Notes: generated from the letters alone by a model not told the origin. A DNA stretch of 64,000 nucleotides from Idiomarina piscisalsi (GCF_003987095.1 NZ_PIQA01000011.1:100807-164806); one strand, 5' to 3'; numbered from the stretch's first letter, positions 55,517-63,586 are shown. Made by a program: numbers and translations.

Positions 55517-57076
55517 CTACCGTCCATCAGGTTTAGTTAAGTCAAGGTGTTCGTTGTAAACAGAGGCTTCAACATTAAAGTAGCCCAGGATCGTATGCGA
55601 AAAATTATCATGACTGATAGTAGCGCCCGTTTCGTGTTTACTTACATTAAATTCGTCGGACGGCCATACTATCCAGGGTATGTGACGCTGTTCTTCTGGA
55701 GCTATCCAGTTAGGCAAGCCATGCAGATAGATACCGTTATCCCCTAGTGATTCACCGTGGTCAGATACATACATCATACTGCTGTCGAGCTCAGTATGGC
55801 TTTTCAATAGCTTTATTACCTGACTTACAAGTTCATCGGTTACGAGCAGACTGTTGTCATATGCATTAGTAATTTCGTCCACAGAACAATCCGACAGCTC
55901 TTGGCTTTTACATTCGGGTAAAAACCGTTTCATTTCGTTAGGCGACCGTTCGTAATAGGCAGGCCCGTGACTTCCCATTTGATGAAGCACAATAATTGAG
56001 TCCTGATGCAAATTGCTTAACCAAGATTTGAGTTGTTCGAGCATATCTACATCATAGCATTCCAACTCCCCACATCGGGACTCGCTCATTTTGACGGTTT
56101 TAATTCGATTACAGACATCTTTGCAGCCAGAGTTATTTTCTATCCATGTTGCATTAATACCGGCAGTTTCTAAAACATCTAATACATTACTCGAGTTTCT
56201 AGCAACATCCGAGTAATTATCAGCTGTTAAAAAACTAAACATGCACGGCACTGAAATAGCCGTTGCTGTTCCACACGATATTGCATGTTTATAGCTGAAG
56301 ATTGGCTCAGATGCCATGAGCTCATTCAGTGAGGGTGTTGTAGGTCGAGGATAATTGTTGAGTGAAAAATGGTCCGCCCGCGCTGTCTCACCCAAAACGA
56401 TTACCATGACTCTCGGTTTTTCAGACGTACTTACCTGAAAGGCATCTTGCCCTAATCTTATAAATTGAGTTGGGGTCTCTAATTTTCGTTTCAAAGCCGA
56501 GACGGTTGCTGATATGACGTTGAAAGGAGCGATTCTGTACTTCACATCTCGATGGTTGCGAAATAAAGAAGCGAAGTCGTCATAACTGGTGTAAGCGATA
56601 CCGACCGCTAATACGGAAAAGCAAGTCGCCGCTACAATGCCTTGTTTTATTTTTGTTGCCGCACTGGAAGGCGGGAGTTTTATATACGTCAGCAATAACG
56701 AAGGGATAACACCAAGTGTTATAAAGGTTTCAAAAAAACTCCACGAAAGTTGGTCACGAGCCTCAGCCGTATCGGTCTCAATGGCATTAATTATCATATC
56801 TGCATCAATGATAATGCCATATTCCGACATGTAAAAAAGTGCAGGAGTAGCGAGAACAAACAACAATATTGCGAATGGCTTGAAAGCATTAACGCATCGG
56901 CTGATGGCGAGCGCAATAGTATAGAAAAAAGCAATGAACACCATTAGTTTGACTTGCGTGAACCCATGAACCCCGTATTCATTCAACGCACTCAAAAGAG
57001 GACCCGAATATGCAAGAGCAAGCCAAGCCGCAACGAGTATTAATAAAGCTGGAAAATTAAGCGTGAGTCGATGCAT
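55517..57076 (-). CDS. eptA: EptA-family lipid A phosphoethanolamine transferase
   Basis: 519 residues from the ATG at 57076, which has AGGTGAG four bases upstream (a GTG at 57085 is the alternative). Five N-terminal helices to about residue 165, then the periplasmic sulfatase-fold domain. VLGETARADHF (zinc ligand E230) and the nucleophile threonine T270 in SCGTATAISVPCMFS, the same context as in EptA and MCR enzymes; VSDHGESLGDNGIYLHGLP provides the remaining metal residues. Adds phosphoethanolamine to lipid A, lowering negative charge and polymyxin affinity. Overlaps the PAP2 gene by 20 bases. Confidence 0.95.
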   Translation of the reverse strand: MHRLTLNFPALLILVAAWLALAYSGPLLSALNEYGVHGFTQVKLMVFIAFFYTIALAISRCVNAFKPFAILLFVLATPALFYMSEYGIIIDADMIINAIETDTAEARDQLSWSFFETFITLGVIPSLLLTYIKLPPSSAATKIKQGIVAATCFSVLAVGIAYTSYDDFASLFRNHRDVKYRIAPFNVISATVSALKRKLETPTQFIRLGQDAFQVSTSEKPRVMVIVLGETARADHFSLNNYPRPTTPSLNELMASEPIFSYKHAISCGTATAISVPCMFSFLTADNYSDVARNSSNVLDVLETAGINATWIENNSGCKDVCNRIKTVKMSESRCGELECYDVDMLEQLKSWLSNLHQDSIIVLHQMGSHGPAYYERSPNEMKRFLPECKSQELSDCSVDEITNAYDNSLLVTDELVSQVIKLLKSHTELDSSMMYVSDHGESLGDNGIYLHGLPNWIAPEEQRHIPWIVWPSDEFNVSKHETGATISHDNFSHTILGYFNVEASVYNEHLDLTKPDGR

Positions 57077-57734
57077 ATTGCTCACCTATATGAAAGATAA
57101 ATAAAGAAACGCTCCAACAGATGAATGCTGTTGTTATGTCATCAATAAAGAAGTGCGCACCCCGCAGCTGTTGAACACCTCCAAGTACAAAGCCGCAAAA
57201 GAGTGAGAGAGTCAGCGAAGCTCTCGCAAGAAAAGGTCTGCTTTTACGCCAGAAAAAGTACAGAGCAATCCAGGCAAAGCCAATACTTGAATGTCCCGAA
57301 GGAAAGCACCGACCCGACCCAAAATGCGTGTCGTTGAACGACCATAAGCTGATATATGGTTTGGCTCCTCCGTATAACTGCAAGTCCCAGGGACAGTCCA
57401 TACCAAGCATCGCCTTGAGGTAATTCACTAAACCAAAAGACAACAAAACCGATAAGAGTAACAAGACATACCGGCGCCGCTTGCTGTCCCTTTTGGTTGG
57501 TAAGAACTGAGTCACGGTTAGGAATAGGACAAACACTACAAATGCGAGATTAAGCTTCCGTATACCGTCATGAAGAATCGTTTCAGTGATAAAATGGTGC
57601 CGTAAAGACCACTGTCCTCCTTCGAGCTGGTATAACGTATTGGCCACTAAAAACTTAAGCTCTAAAAATTCTACGACCAGTAATAGAGCCACAAAAACCA
57701 CCAAAACACGTGTCCAACGCCTCCAAACCGTCAT
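57057..57734 (-). CDS. PAP2-family phosphatase
   Basis: About 225 residues from the ATG at 57734, five bases past the dgkA stop (an ATG at 57752 is possible). Six hydrophobic helices. PAP2 motifs: KAMLGMDCPWDL (motif C1, with K and the unusual C-P-W instead of R-P), CFPSGHSSIG (C2), LRGAHFFIDD (C3). This subtype is the companion of eptA/mcr genes (as pap2 downstream of mcr-1). It may dephosphorylate undecaprenyl pyrophosphate, phosphatidyl lipids or lipid A. Within the operon it fits the recycling of diacylglycerol or phospholipid by-products of EptA. Confidence 0.88.
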   Translation of the reverse strand: MTVWRRWTRVLVVFVALLLVVEFLELKFLVANTLYQLEGGQWSLRHHFITETILHDGIRKLNLAFVVFVLFLTVTQFLPTKRDSKRRRYVLLLLSVLLSFGLVNYLKAMLGMDCPWDLQLYGGAKPYISLWSFNDTHFGSGRCFPSGHSSIGFAWIALYFFWRKSRPFLARASLTLSLFCGFVLGGVQQLRGAHFFIDDITTAFICWSVSLFIFHIGEQYASTHA

Positions 57735-57739
57735 GGACT

Positions 57740-58102
57740 CTAAAGCGGCCATAACACAGCTACCCAAACGATGATGAACTGACAGATAGCAATGAATACT
57801 GCAGCTGAGGCGATATCTTTTGCTCGACCGCTGAGCTCGTGATAGTCGGAGCCAATGCGGTCGACAACCGCTTCAATGGCGGAGTTTAGTAGCTCTGTAA
57901 TAAGTAAACCAAGCAATGACATAAGCAGTAGCAACCGCTCTGACAGCTCAAGCTCTGCTATCACTAAAACTGGCAGCAACACCAACAATAAAAGTACCTC
58001 TTGTCGAAAAGCTGCTTCAAAACACCACGCCGCTCTGAGCCCTTTCATGGAATATTGCGTTGCATCGATGATTCGGGCTATGCCAGTTTTTCCTGGTTTC
58101 AT
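57740..58102 (-). CDS. dgkA: DgkA, diacylglycerol kinase
   Basis: 120 residues from the ATG at 58102, which has AGAGGTGACT upstream; the E. coli enzyme has 122. Three membrane helices. The active-site helix is ITELLNSAIEAVVDRIGSDY with the catalytic Glu and Asn (E-x-x-N-S-A-I-E). It phosphorylates diacylglycerol to phosphatidic acid. EptA uses phosphatidylethanolamine and releases diacylglycerol, so DgkA recycles that product; this explains its place as first gene of the eptA operon. Confidence 0.95.
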   Translation of the reverse strand: MKPGKTGIARIIDATQYSMKGLRAAWCFEAAFRQEVLLLLVLLPVLVIAELELSERLLLLMSLLGLLITELLNSAIEAVVDRIGSDYHELSGRAKDIASAAVFIAICQFIIVWVAVLWPL

Positions 58103-58145
58103 AGTCACCTCTTGAGAAATAAAAACTGCATAGTAAACAGTCAAT

Positions 58146-58162
58146 ATTAAGTTCAGCTTAAG
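58146..58162 (-). promoter_or_regulatory. PmrA box upstream of dgkA
   Basis: On the minus strand the sequence reads CTTAAG-CTGAA-CTTAAT: two hexamers separated by five bases, matching the known PmrA consensus (Y/C)TTAA(K)-N5-(Y/C)TTAAT in every half-site position I can compare. It lies 43 bases upstream of the dgkA ATG, and a TACTAT -10-like hexamer sits 10 bases downstream of the second half. It is also upstream of the divergent LTA-synthase-like gene. Confidence 0.75.
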
Positions 58163-58211
58163 GTTCGTTCTTTAGTATCGCGTTCATTATCAGAGCTAAG
58201 TTGGGCTACTA

Positions 58212-60203
58212 ATGAGCAATACACCTTTATTAAAAGAACTGAAGTCGTCGCTATTCCAATACCGGACGCTTATAGCGGGTTTTTCGCTGGGTCTAATTAT
58301 CCTGAGTGTTAGTCGCTTACTATTATTTATATGGCAGTTTGAACGCGTAACTGAGGCAGGAGAGCTCAGTTACTTGATGTTAATGGGCCTCAGAGCAGAC
58401 ATCGTTCAGATGGGTTATCTGACGCTACCTTTATTGCTATTCGCGCCATTATTTTTAAATCGCTGGGGTGTGAGGGCTTGGCAAACAGTTCAAAGCGTTT
58501 GGTTGATTATTGCTATCACCTATATCACGTTTATGGAGGTCTCAACGCCCGCCTTTGTTATGCAATACGACTTGCGACCTAACCGTCTGTTTGTTGAGTA
58601 TTTAGAGTACCCGAGGGAAGTGTTAAGCACCCTTTGGGGAGGGTTTAAAGTCTGGTTACTTTTGACCGCGGTAGTGTTGGGTATTTGCTTATTCGGACTC
58701 GGTAAGCTTGCTAAGCGACTGAACCAGACAACTTATGGTCATAAACAATACACTGGCAGGGCGCTTATTGTTTGGCCGCTTTTGATGGTAATTGTTTTTG
58801 CCGGTGTGCGGTCAACGTTAGCGCATCGCCCGGCGAACCCAGCATTTTTTGCGGTGACATCGGATGCTTTGGTGAATAGTTTAGTTATCAGTTCGGCCTA
58901 TTCGCTTGAATACGCAATTTACAGCATGAGGCACGAGGAAAATGCCTCTCGTATATACGGTGATGCCAGTTTAGAGAAAATTCTTAACATAGTTAAAAGC
59001 CAGCCACACTTAGCAGGCAAGGCATTTCCATCTGACGAATACCCCACAGTGCACTTTAATAAAGCTTCCCGGAGCTTCGACAAACCCAAAAATATTGTCG
59101 TTATCTTGGAGGAAAGTTTAGGTGCGACTTTTGTTGAAGATCTCGGTGGGATTAATGTCACACCAAACCTAAAGCGACTTAGTAAGGAAGGGTGGTGGTT
59201 TCAGCAGCTTTACGCAACTGGCACTCGGTCAGTTCGTGGTATTGAGGCGGTTATTTCAAGCTTCTTACCCACACCGGGAAGAAGTACCGTGAAACTTTCA
59301 CTGTCTCAGCAAAATTTTTATACCGCTGCTGACCTGTTGTCGCGTGAGGGATACTTCACTGAGTTTATTTATGGTGGTGAAACCCACTTTGACAACATGG
59401 GAAGTTTTTTCGCAAGTAATGGTTTTCAGTCTATTCTTGGTCAGAGTGACATTGATAACCCCAAGTTTGTCGGTAGCTGGGGAGCGAGCGATGAGGACCT
59501 GTTTAATACCGCTCATAAAAGGTTTGAGATGCTAACTAAAAAGGGAGCTCCCTTCTTTAGCTTGGTGTTTACCTCATCAAACCACGAACCATTTGAGTTT
59601 CCAGACGATGAAGTCGAGCTCTATTCTGCGCCCAAGAACTCGGTAGAAAACGCTGTCAAATATGCTGACTTTGCGCTGGGTAAGTTTATCAACAAAGCAA
59701 AGGCGAGTGATTACTGGGAAAATACGATTTTTTTGATTGTCGCTGATCACGATACGCGCGTCTATGGAAACGAGTTAGTTCCGATCCAAAAGTTTCGTAT
59801 TCCAGGACTCATTCTGGGTGGCTCTATTCAACCCAAAGAGATTGATGAAATTACCAGTCAGATTGACTTAATGCCTACGGTTATCTCGCTTGCAGGCGTT
59901 TCAGCTTGGACCCCGGCGATAGGCCAGGACATTTCGAATGATAACGTGCCACCGGCTAATCGTGCCATGATGCAATTTGGTAATAACTACGCATGGATGA
60001 CACCCAAAGGAGTAGCGATTTTAACTCCTGGAGAGGATAAAACCGGTCACTATGACTTCGATGAGAGCGACTTTGTGGCTGACCAAAACATCAGTCAGCA
60101 GTTGCGTAATGAGGCACTAGCTCATGCATTATTGCCTTCTTGGCTATATCAACACCGAGCATATTTTGTCCCAGAAAGTTTAACTAAGCTTTCTAACGAA
60201 TAG
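58212..60203 (+). CDS. LTA-synthase-like phosphoglycerol transferase
   Basis: 663 residues. About five helices in the first 240 residues, then a periplasmic sulfatase-fold domain. The family blocks are KNIVVILEESLGATFVEDLG (metal-binding Glu), ATGTRSVRGIEAVISSF (Thr nucleophile), EFIYGGETHFDNMGSFF, and the late IVADHDTRVYG. Gram-negative members (MdoB/OpgB and related) transfer phosphoglycerol to periplasmic or membrane glycans. The substrate here is unknown. Divergent from the dgkA operon; the intergenic region with the PmrA box could serve both directions. Confidence 0.9.
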   Translation: MSNTPLLKELKSSLFQYRTLIAGFSLGLIILSVSRLLLFIWQFERVTEAGELSYLMLMGLRADIVQMGYLTLPLLLFAPLFLNRWGVRAWQTVQSVWLIIAITYITFMEVSTPAFVMQYDLRPNRLFVEYLEYPREVLSTLWGGFKVWLLLTAVVLGICLFGLGKLAKRLNQTTYGHKQYTGRALIVWPLLMVIVFAGVRSTLAHRPANPAFFAVTSDALVNSLVISSAYSLEYAIYSMRHEENASRIYGDASLEKILNIVKSQPHLAGKAFPSDEYPTVHFNKASRSFDKPKNIVVILEESLGATFVEDLGGINVTPNLKRLSKEGWWFQQLYATGTRSVRGIEAVISSFLPTPGRSTVKLSLSQQNFYTAADLLSREGYFTEFIYGGETHFDNMGSFFASNGFQSILGQSDIDNPKFVGSWGASDEDLFNTAHKRFEMLTKKGAPFFSLVFTSSNHEPFEFPDDEVELYSAPKNSVENAVKYADFALGKFINKAKASDYWENTIFLIVADHDTRVYGNELVPIQKFRIPGLILGGSIQPKEIDEITSQIDLMPTVISLAGVSAWTPAIGQDISNDNVPPANRAMMQFGNNYAWMTPKGVAILTPGEDKTGHYDFDESDFVADQNISQQLRNEALAHALLPSWLYQHRAYFVPESLTKLSNE

Positions 60204-60261
60204 ATCCTAGCTAGAAATTAGTAATTGAGCGAATGCGCGGCTACTACTGGGGCTGTAGTTG

Positions 60262-60285
60262 GTCCGCTTTTCGCTCAAAGCTGAC
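60262..60285 (+). repeat. REP-like palindrome, copy 1
   Basis: Inverted element with arms GTCCGCTT and AAGCTGAC (one mismatch to AAGCGGAC) around TTCGCTCA, in the 139-base gap after the LTA-synthase-like gene. One of three related copies at 60262, 60975 and 62932. Confidence 0.75.
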
Positions 60286-60342
60286 AGTCCGGTTAGTGCC
60301 TGTTGCCGCTTATACTGTTAATGAATACTTTACGAATCCGTT

Positions 60343-60843
60343 TTAATTTAGCTTTTTTAAAGCTTCAGTCACACATCTATTTACGTTCAACAAGTCTGAT
60401 TCCGATTGTATGGAAATATAGTCACAACCTTTGTAAACCAAATGCATGTAGTTAGCAGTCAGTTCAAATGGCTGCGCAAAACACTGAGGCAATTCAATGT
60501 CGAAGCCCGTTGACAAGACTGAACATGACTTGCCTTTTAGCTGCCGACCAAGCTCTTTGTTCACAGTTAAAAGATCTGACAAACGATCGAAGAAAGTCTT
60601 TAGTAGTGCTGACATTGAATACCAATAAACGGGTGAGGAAAACACTAGATGATCAAATTTAACTAGTTCACGAATAAGTGGTAAAAAGTCGTCGCCTTTA
60701 TTTTCGTGCGTATAATCGTAAGCTGATATTTTGTAATCCGCTAAGTTAAAGAAGACAGCATTGGTTTGCGCTACAAATTTATCAGTGAGCTGTCGGGTAT
60801 TTCCGTCCGAACGCGAACTTCCTAGTATGACTGCTATCTTCAT
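60343..60843 (-). CDS. NADPH-dependent FMN reductase/flavodoxin-fold protein
   Basis: 166 residues, flavodoxin fold. The phosphate-binding loop VILGSSRSDGNTRQL is at residues 5-19, and the FSSPVYWYSMSALLKTFFDR block (about 68-87) completes the FMN site. It matches the NAD(P)H-dependent FMN reductase/iron-sulfur flavoprotein-like group. Substrate unknown; possible quinone or azo reduction. Single gene between two copies of the REP-like repeat. The start ATG at 60843 has a GGGGC-type site upstream. Confidence 0.88.
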   Translation of the reverse strand: MKIAVILGSSRSDGNTRQLTDKFVAQTNAVFFNLADYKISAYDYTHENKGDDFLPLIRELVKFDHLVFSSPVYWYSMSALLKTFFDRLSDLLTVNKELGRQLKGKSCSVLSTGFDIELPQCFAQPFELTANYMHLVYKGCDYISIQSESDLLNVNRCVTEALKKLN

Positions 60844-60974
60844 TAAAGCCCCTATTGCGTTACACTCTTAATAACTGCCAAAATCAGATTAGGAAAACCT
60901 GATACTAGACGACGCATTTGTCTGCTGCAAATCTATTGAAACGGCTTGAATTTTAGTATGCGATGGAAAAGAAC

Positions 60975-60998
60975 TTCCGCTTCTCGCTCAAAGCGGAC
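60975..60998 (+). repeat. REP-like palindrome, copy 2
   Basis: Arms TTCCGCTT and AAGCGGAC around CTCGCTCA, in the same orientation as copy 1, between the FMN reductase and HAD genes. Same core sequence TCGCTCAAAGC as copy 1. Confidence 0.75.
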
Positions 60999-61026
60999 TG
61001 AATTCGCAATGTATGACGAAGATCTA

Positions 61027-61620
61027 CTAACTAACCTTTTCCCAATTGAAAAATTTACTATCTGCTAAATCAAGCATCTCAATATCTTCTGCCGTATCAC
61101 CGTATGCATAAATGTGTTCAAATTCATCTAGGTTAATTAATGCTCGGATTCTTTCGACTTTTTTTCTACCGGTACAGTCACCATCCAGATAATGACCAGT
61201 CAGCAGACCTTCTCTTTCCTCAAGATTGACTCCGCACAGTTCAAAGCCCATCTTTTCACACCACGGTCCGAGATAAACCGCAAGCGAAGCCGAAACAATG
61301 AGTATCCGGTCACCACGCGCTTTATGCCAATTTAAGCGCTCGATGGCTTCAGGACGTAAAACGTTCGGGATAAATGATTCAGCATGTTTGTGGCCTAATT
61401 CGGCTATATCCAATACCGGTAAATTTTTAAAGCCAACTCGAACTACTTTTTGCCGAATATAGGATGATGACAACAAACTGTATTTGTGAGCAATGATAAA
61501 AGGAGTTAACAGGATCTTCCCAACACGCATTCTTTTGCGAGGTATGGCCGCCTTTACGAATGGGGTGAAGGTATCGCAGTTTGTGATCGTGCCATCAAAA
61601 TCGAATAGGGCGATATCCAT
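61027..61620 (-). CDS. HAD-IB phosphatase (SerB/YfhB-like)
   Basis: 197 residues. HAD motif I DFDGTITNCD (nucleophile D7, acid/base D9), motif II IVSASLAVY, motif III lysine in GRKKVERI, and motif IV YGDTAEDIEML. The subclass IB cap (about 20-95) and the general length match the HAD-IB group, which includes phosphoserine and phosphatidylglycerophosphate phosphatases (PgpC/YfhB). Substrate not determinable; a lipid or phosphomonoester is likely. It follows the AraC gene on the same strand with a 25-base gap. Confidence 0.88.
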   Translation of the reverse strand: MDIALFDFDGTITNCDTFTPFVKAAIPRKRMRVGKILLTPFIIAHKYSLLSSSYIRQKVVRVGFKNLPVLDIAELGHKHAESFIPNVLRPEAIERLNWHKARGDRILIVSASLAVYLGPWCEKMGFELCGVNLEEREGLLTGHYLDGDCTGRKKVERIRALINLDEFEHIYAYGDTAEDIEMLDLADSKFFNWEKVS

Positions 61621-61645
61621 ACTTTTATCTCGTAGCTTTCAGGGT

Positions 61646-62530
61646 TTAGTCATGCTTATGCCGATTTTCTGCATAGCCGTTAGGCGTCACACCTATTATT
61701 TGTTTGAAATCGCGAATAAGATGGGACTGGTCTGTGTATTCAAGTTCCATAGAAACATCAAGGATATTTACTTCTCCTGCGTCAAGGCGTTCAAGCACTC
61801 TGTGAAGGCGATATTTTCTTATTAGCCACTTTGCACTTAACCCAATATGTTTTCTGAAGTACCGTTGTATCATTCGCGGTGATAGTTCAGCACGCTCACT
61901 CAACTGAGACACTTTAACAATCGACTGTTCGTCTTTAATCAAACTAACCAGTTTTTGTACAGACTGCTGAGAGTCGCAAACTGACGTCTTATGTGGTGTA
62001 AGTCTTTTCTCGAGAATTTCACAAATTAACGCATCGCTCTTTATAACCAACAAGCTAGCTAGTGCCTCTGTGAGGCGCTCTCCAAAAATCTTGCTAGCAT
62101 CAATTTCCTTATCGACGTATTCAACATGCGGTAACGAGAGAACATGCTGAAGAGCTCCGAGCGAAAACTTAACACCTATAATTCTGTCTTTTCCGGACAT
62201 CATGTAATTGTAAACTTTGGTGACCGGTCCCACTACCTTAACGCTGTCATTACTAATGACAAGATGAAAGTTGGGATCGGGAAGGTTCCTTTGCGTGTGT
62301 GTTTTATTTGCAGGGAGGTTCCAGTCGACTAACCAAAACTGATCGATAAAATCAGTTAATTCAAACTTGGGATAGTAACGGCGCAAACTGTAAAACTGCT
62401 GGCTTTCTTTTTGGTGCAATACACCAGTGATTCTAGAACGATTAATTTTCAAGCCTGAAGTTCCCCTTAAAATCCTATGTCGCACTTTTACAATACCAGT
62501 AACACGGATCATGGTAGTGTTGAATACCAC
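61646..62530 (-). CDS. AraC-family regulator
   Basis: About 268-294 residues; the start is uncertain. The ATG at 62530 has no ribosome site, an ATG at 62512 is next, and a TTG at 62452 follows AAGGGG ten bases downstream of it, so the true start may be the last. N-terminal effector domain of DUF6597 type (SLRRYYPKFELTDFIDQFWL, then LPDPNFHLVI), C-terminal double HTH: LSERAELSPRMIQRYFRKHI and VSMELEYTDQSHLIRDFKQI, ending GVTPNGYAENR. Divergent from the DUF3224 gene, a likely target. Confidence 0.88.
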   Translation of the reverse strand: MVFNTTMIRVTGIVKVRHRILRGTSGLKINRSRITGVLHQKESQQFYSLRRYYPKFELTDFIDQFWLVDWNLPANKTHTQRNLPDPNFHLVISNDSVKVVGPVTKVYNYMMSGKDRIIGVKFSLGALQHVLSLPHVEYVDKEIDASKIFGERLTEALASLLVIKSDALICEILEKRLTPHKTSVCDSQQSVQKLVSLIKDEQSIVKVSQLSERAELSPRMIQRYFRKHIGLSAKWLIRKYRLHRVLERLDAGEVNILDVSMELEYTDQSHLIRDFKQIIGVTPNGYAENRHKHD

Positions 62531-62558
62531 TTAAGCAGAAATACTGGAGGATAATATT

Positions 62559-62942
62559 ATGGAGCTCACAGGAACGTTTGAAATAACCAGTTGGCAGGAA
62601 TCGGTAGAAAAGGAGCTTGCTAATGGTACGAAACTAAGCCGCGCTAACGTCAGACAATCCTATACTGGAAGCTTGTCAGGAGAGAGTGAACTGACGTATC
62701 AACTCTGTTATGACACTAGCGGTAATGCTGATTTTGTTGGCTTCGAAACAATTTCCATAAATACCCCAAATGAATTAGAGGTTATCGTTTTACAACACAA
62801 TGGTTGTTTCAACAACGGTATTGCAACCAGCAAGTTCACTGTTGTCGAAAGCAGTCATGATAAGACACTTATTGGTTATGAGGGCTTCTTTCGTTCGAAA
62901 GAGAATGGTCAAGCAGACTATCAAATTAAAGGTCCGCTTTGA
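62559..62942 (+). CDS. DUF3224-family protein
   Basis: 127 residues, single beta-barrel domain of the DUF3224 type: TGTFEITSWQESVEKELANG at the N-terminus, GSLSGESELTYQLCYDTSG in the middle, VGFETI and FTVVESSHDKTLIGYEGFF near the C-terminus. Such proteins are small cytosolic domains of unknown ligand, often beside AraC-type regulators. The ATG has GGAGGA upstream. A copy of the REP-like repeat overlaps its stop codon, so its 3' end includes the hairpin. Confidence 0.9.
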   Translation: MELTGTFEITSWQESVEKELANGTKLSRANVRQSYTGSLSGESELTYQLCYDTSGNADFVGFETISINTPNELEVIVLQHNGCFNNGIATSKFTVVESSHDKTLIGYEGFFRSKENGQADYQIKGPL

Positions 62943-62955
62943 GCGACAAGCGGAC
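62932..62955 (-). repeat. REP-like palindrome, copy 3 (inverted)
   Basis: Reads on the minus strand as arms GTCCGCTT and AAGCGGAC around GTCGCTCA: a perfect palindrome of the same consensus as copies 1 and 2, in the opposite orientation. It overlaps the DUF3224 stop codon. Confidence 0.8.
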
Positions 62956-63041
62956 TAAGGTTCAAGCTATGAAGCTTTTCTAATGGTGATATTATGTTTT
63001 GCACGTAGGGACATTTATTCATAATGGAAAAGGACTTCAAC

Positions 63042-63233
63042 ATGCTAATTCTAAGCCGCAGGGCATCCGAAAAGCTAACAATAGGCAACGACGTAATGAT
63101 TACCGTCTGTAAGGTAAAAGATGGCGAGGTAAAGCTTGGTATCGACGCGCCAGCAGACGTCGTCATTATGCGAGACGACGCCGTCACGCAGGCACCTAAG
63201 ACAAAAAATAAGCCCAGAGTGAGTTCACCCTGA
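63042..63233 (+). CDS. csrA: CsrA-like RNA-binding regulator
   Basis: 63 residues from the ATG at 63042, with AAGGAC ahead. MLILSRRASEKLTIGNDVMITV, KVKDGEVKLGIDAPADVVIM and RDDAV match CsrA (strand beta1 with L4 and R6, and the beta5 segment that in E. coli holds R44). The C-terminal tail is shorter and basic (KTKNKPRVSSP). The stated arginines for RNA binding are present, but several core positions differ from canonical CsrA, so it may be a secondary paralogue. It represses or stabilises mRNAs at GGA-containing hairpins. Confidence 0.88.
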   Translation: MLILSRRASEKLTIGNDVMITVCKVKDGEVKLGIDAPADVVIMRDDAVTQAPKTKNKPRVSSP

Positions 63234-63237
63234 GCTT
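63209..63237. terminator. Bidirectional hairpin between csrA and the LytTR gene
   Basis: Stem formed by AAGC-CAGAGTG and CACCCTG-GCTT with an AGTT loop (one G-U pair and small bulges). It lies at the convergent ends of csrA and the LytTR gene. No long T-run. Confidence 0.5.
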
Positions 63238-63242
63238 ACTCG

Positions 63243-63584
63243 CTACAAACCAAGTTCGAGCATCAGCTGGCGCTTATAGTTACCACCTAGCGGCAGTACT
63301 GTTTCGTCAGCCAACTCGACTTCCTGGTATCGACCGAGCTCTGATAAAAGCTTTCGCAGATGGTCACGCTTTACGATGTGGCTTCGATGAATACGAATGA
63401 ACCTATCATCCAGTATGTCTTCCATATCCGAAAGCGTTGCTCGATGCAGCACACGCTCGTTGCCAAAGTAGATCTTCACGTAATTACCAAACGCCTCTAC
63501 ACGTTCGATTGATGCAACAGCAATAAAGCGAACCTCACCCGGGCGCGTTTTAACAGCGATAATGTTTCGTCTCATGCTACCCAT
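63243..63584 (-). CDS. LytTR-type DNA-binding protein without receiver
   Basis: 113 residues: almost only a LytTR DNA-binding domain (about 14-110): VASIERVEAFGNYVKIYFGN, LHRATLSDMEDILDDRFIRI and HRSHIVKRDHLRKL, the classical LytTR strand pattern. There is no receiver or membrane part. The ATG at 63584 has GAGAGGGA upstream and lies two bases after the stop of the preceding gene, so it is coupled to the 2-TM protein. That pairing is what LytTR Regulatory Systems show, where a membrane partner restrains the DNA-binding protein. Confidence 0.9.
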   Translation of the reverse strand: MGSMRRNIIAVKTRPGEVRFIAVASIERVEAFGNYVKIYFGNERVLHRATLSDMEDILDDRFIRIHRSHIVKRDHLRKLLSELGRYQEVELADETVLPLGGNYKRQLMLELGL

Positions 63585-63586
63585 AT

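Noticed and set aside
55517..57767. A newly acquired mobile mcr gene.
   Set aside because: The gene lies in a full operon with its own regulators and a PmrA box, with no insertion sequence or target duplication next to it; it looks like a resident eptA.
60262..62955. The three palindromes could be attC sites of an integron cassette array.
   Set aside because: They lack the R-Y-Y-Y-A-A-C/G-T-T-R-R-R-Y core ends, are not each tied to one gene in one orientation, and no integron integrase is present; a REP-like repeat fits better.
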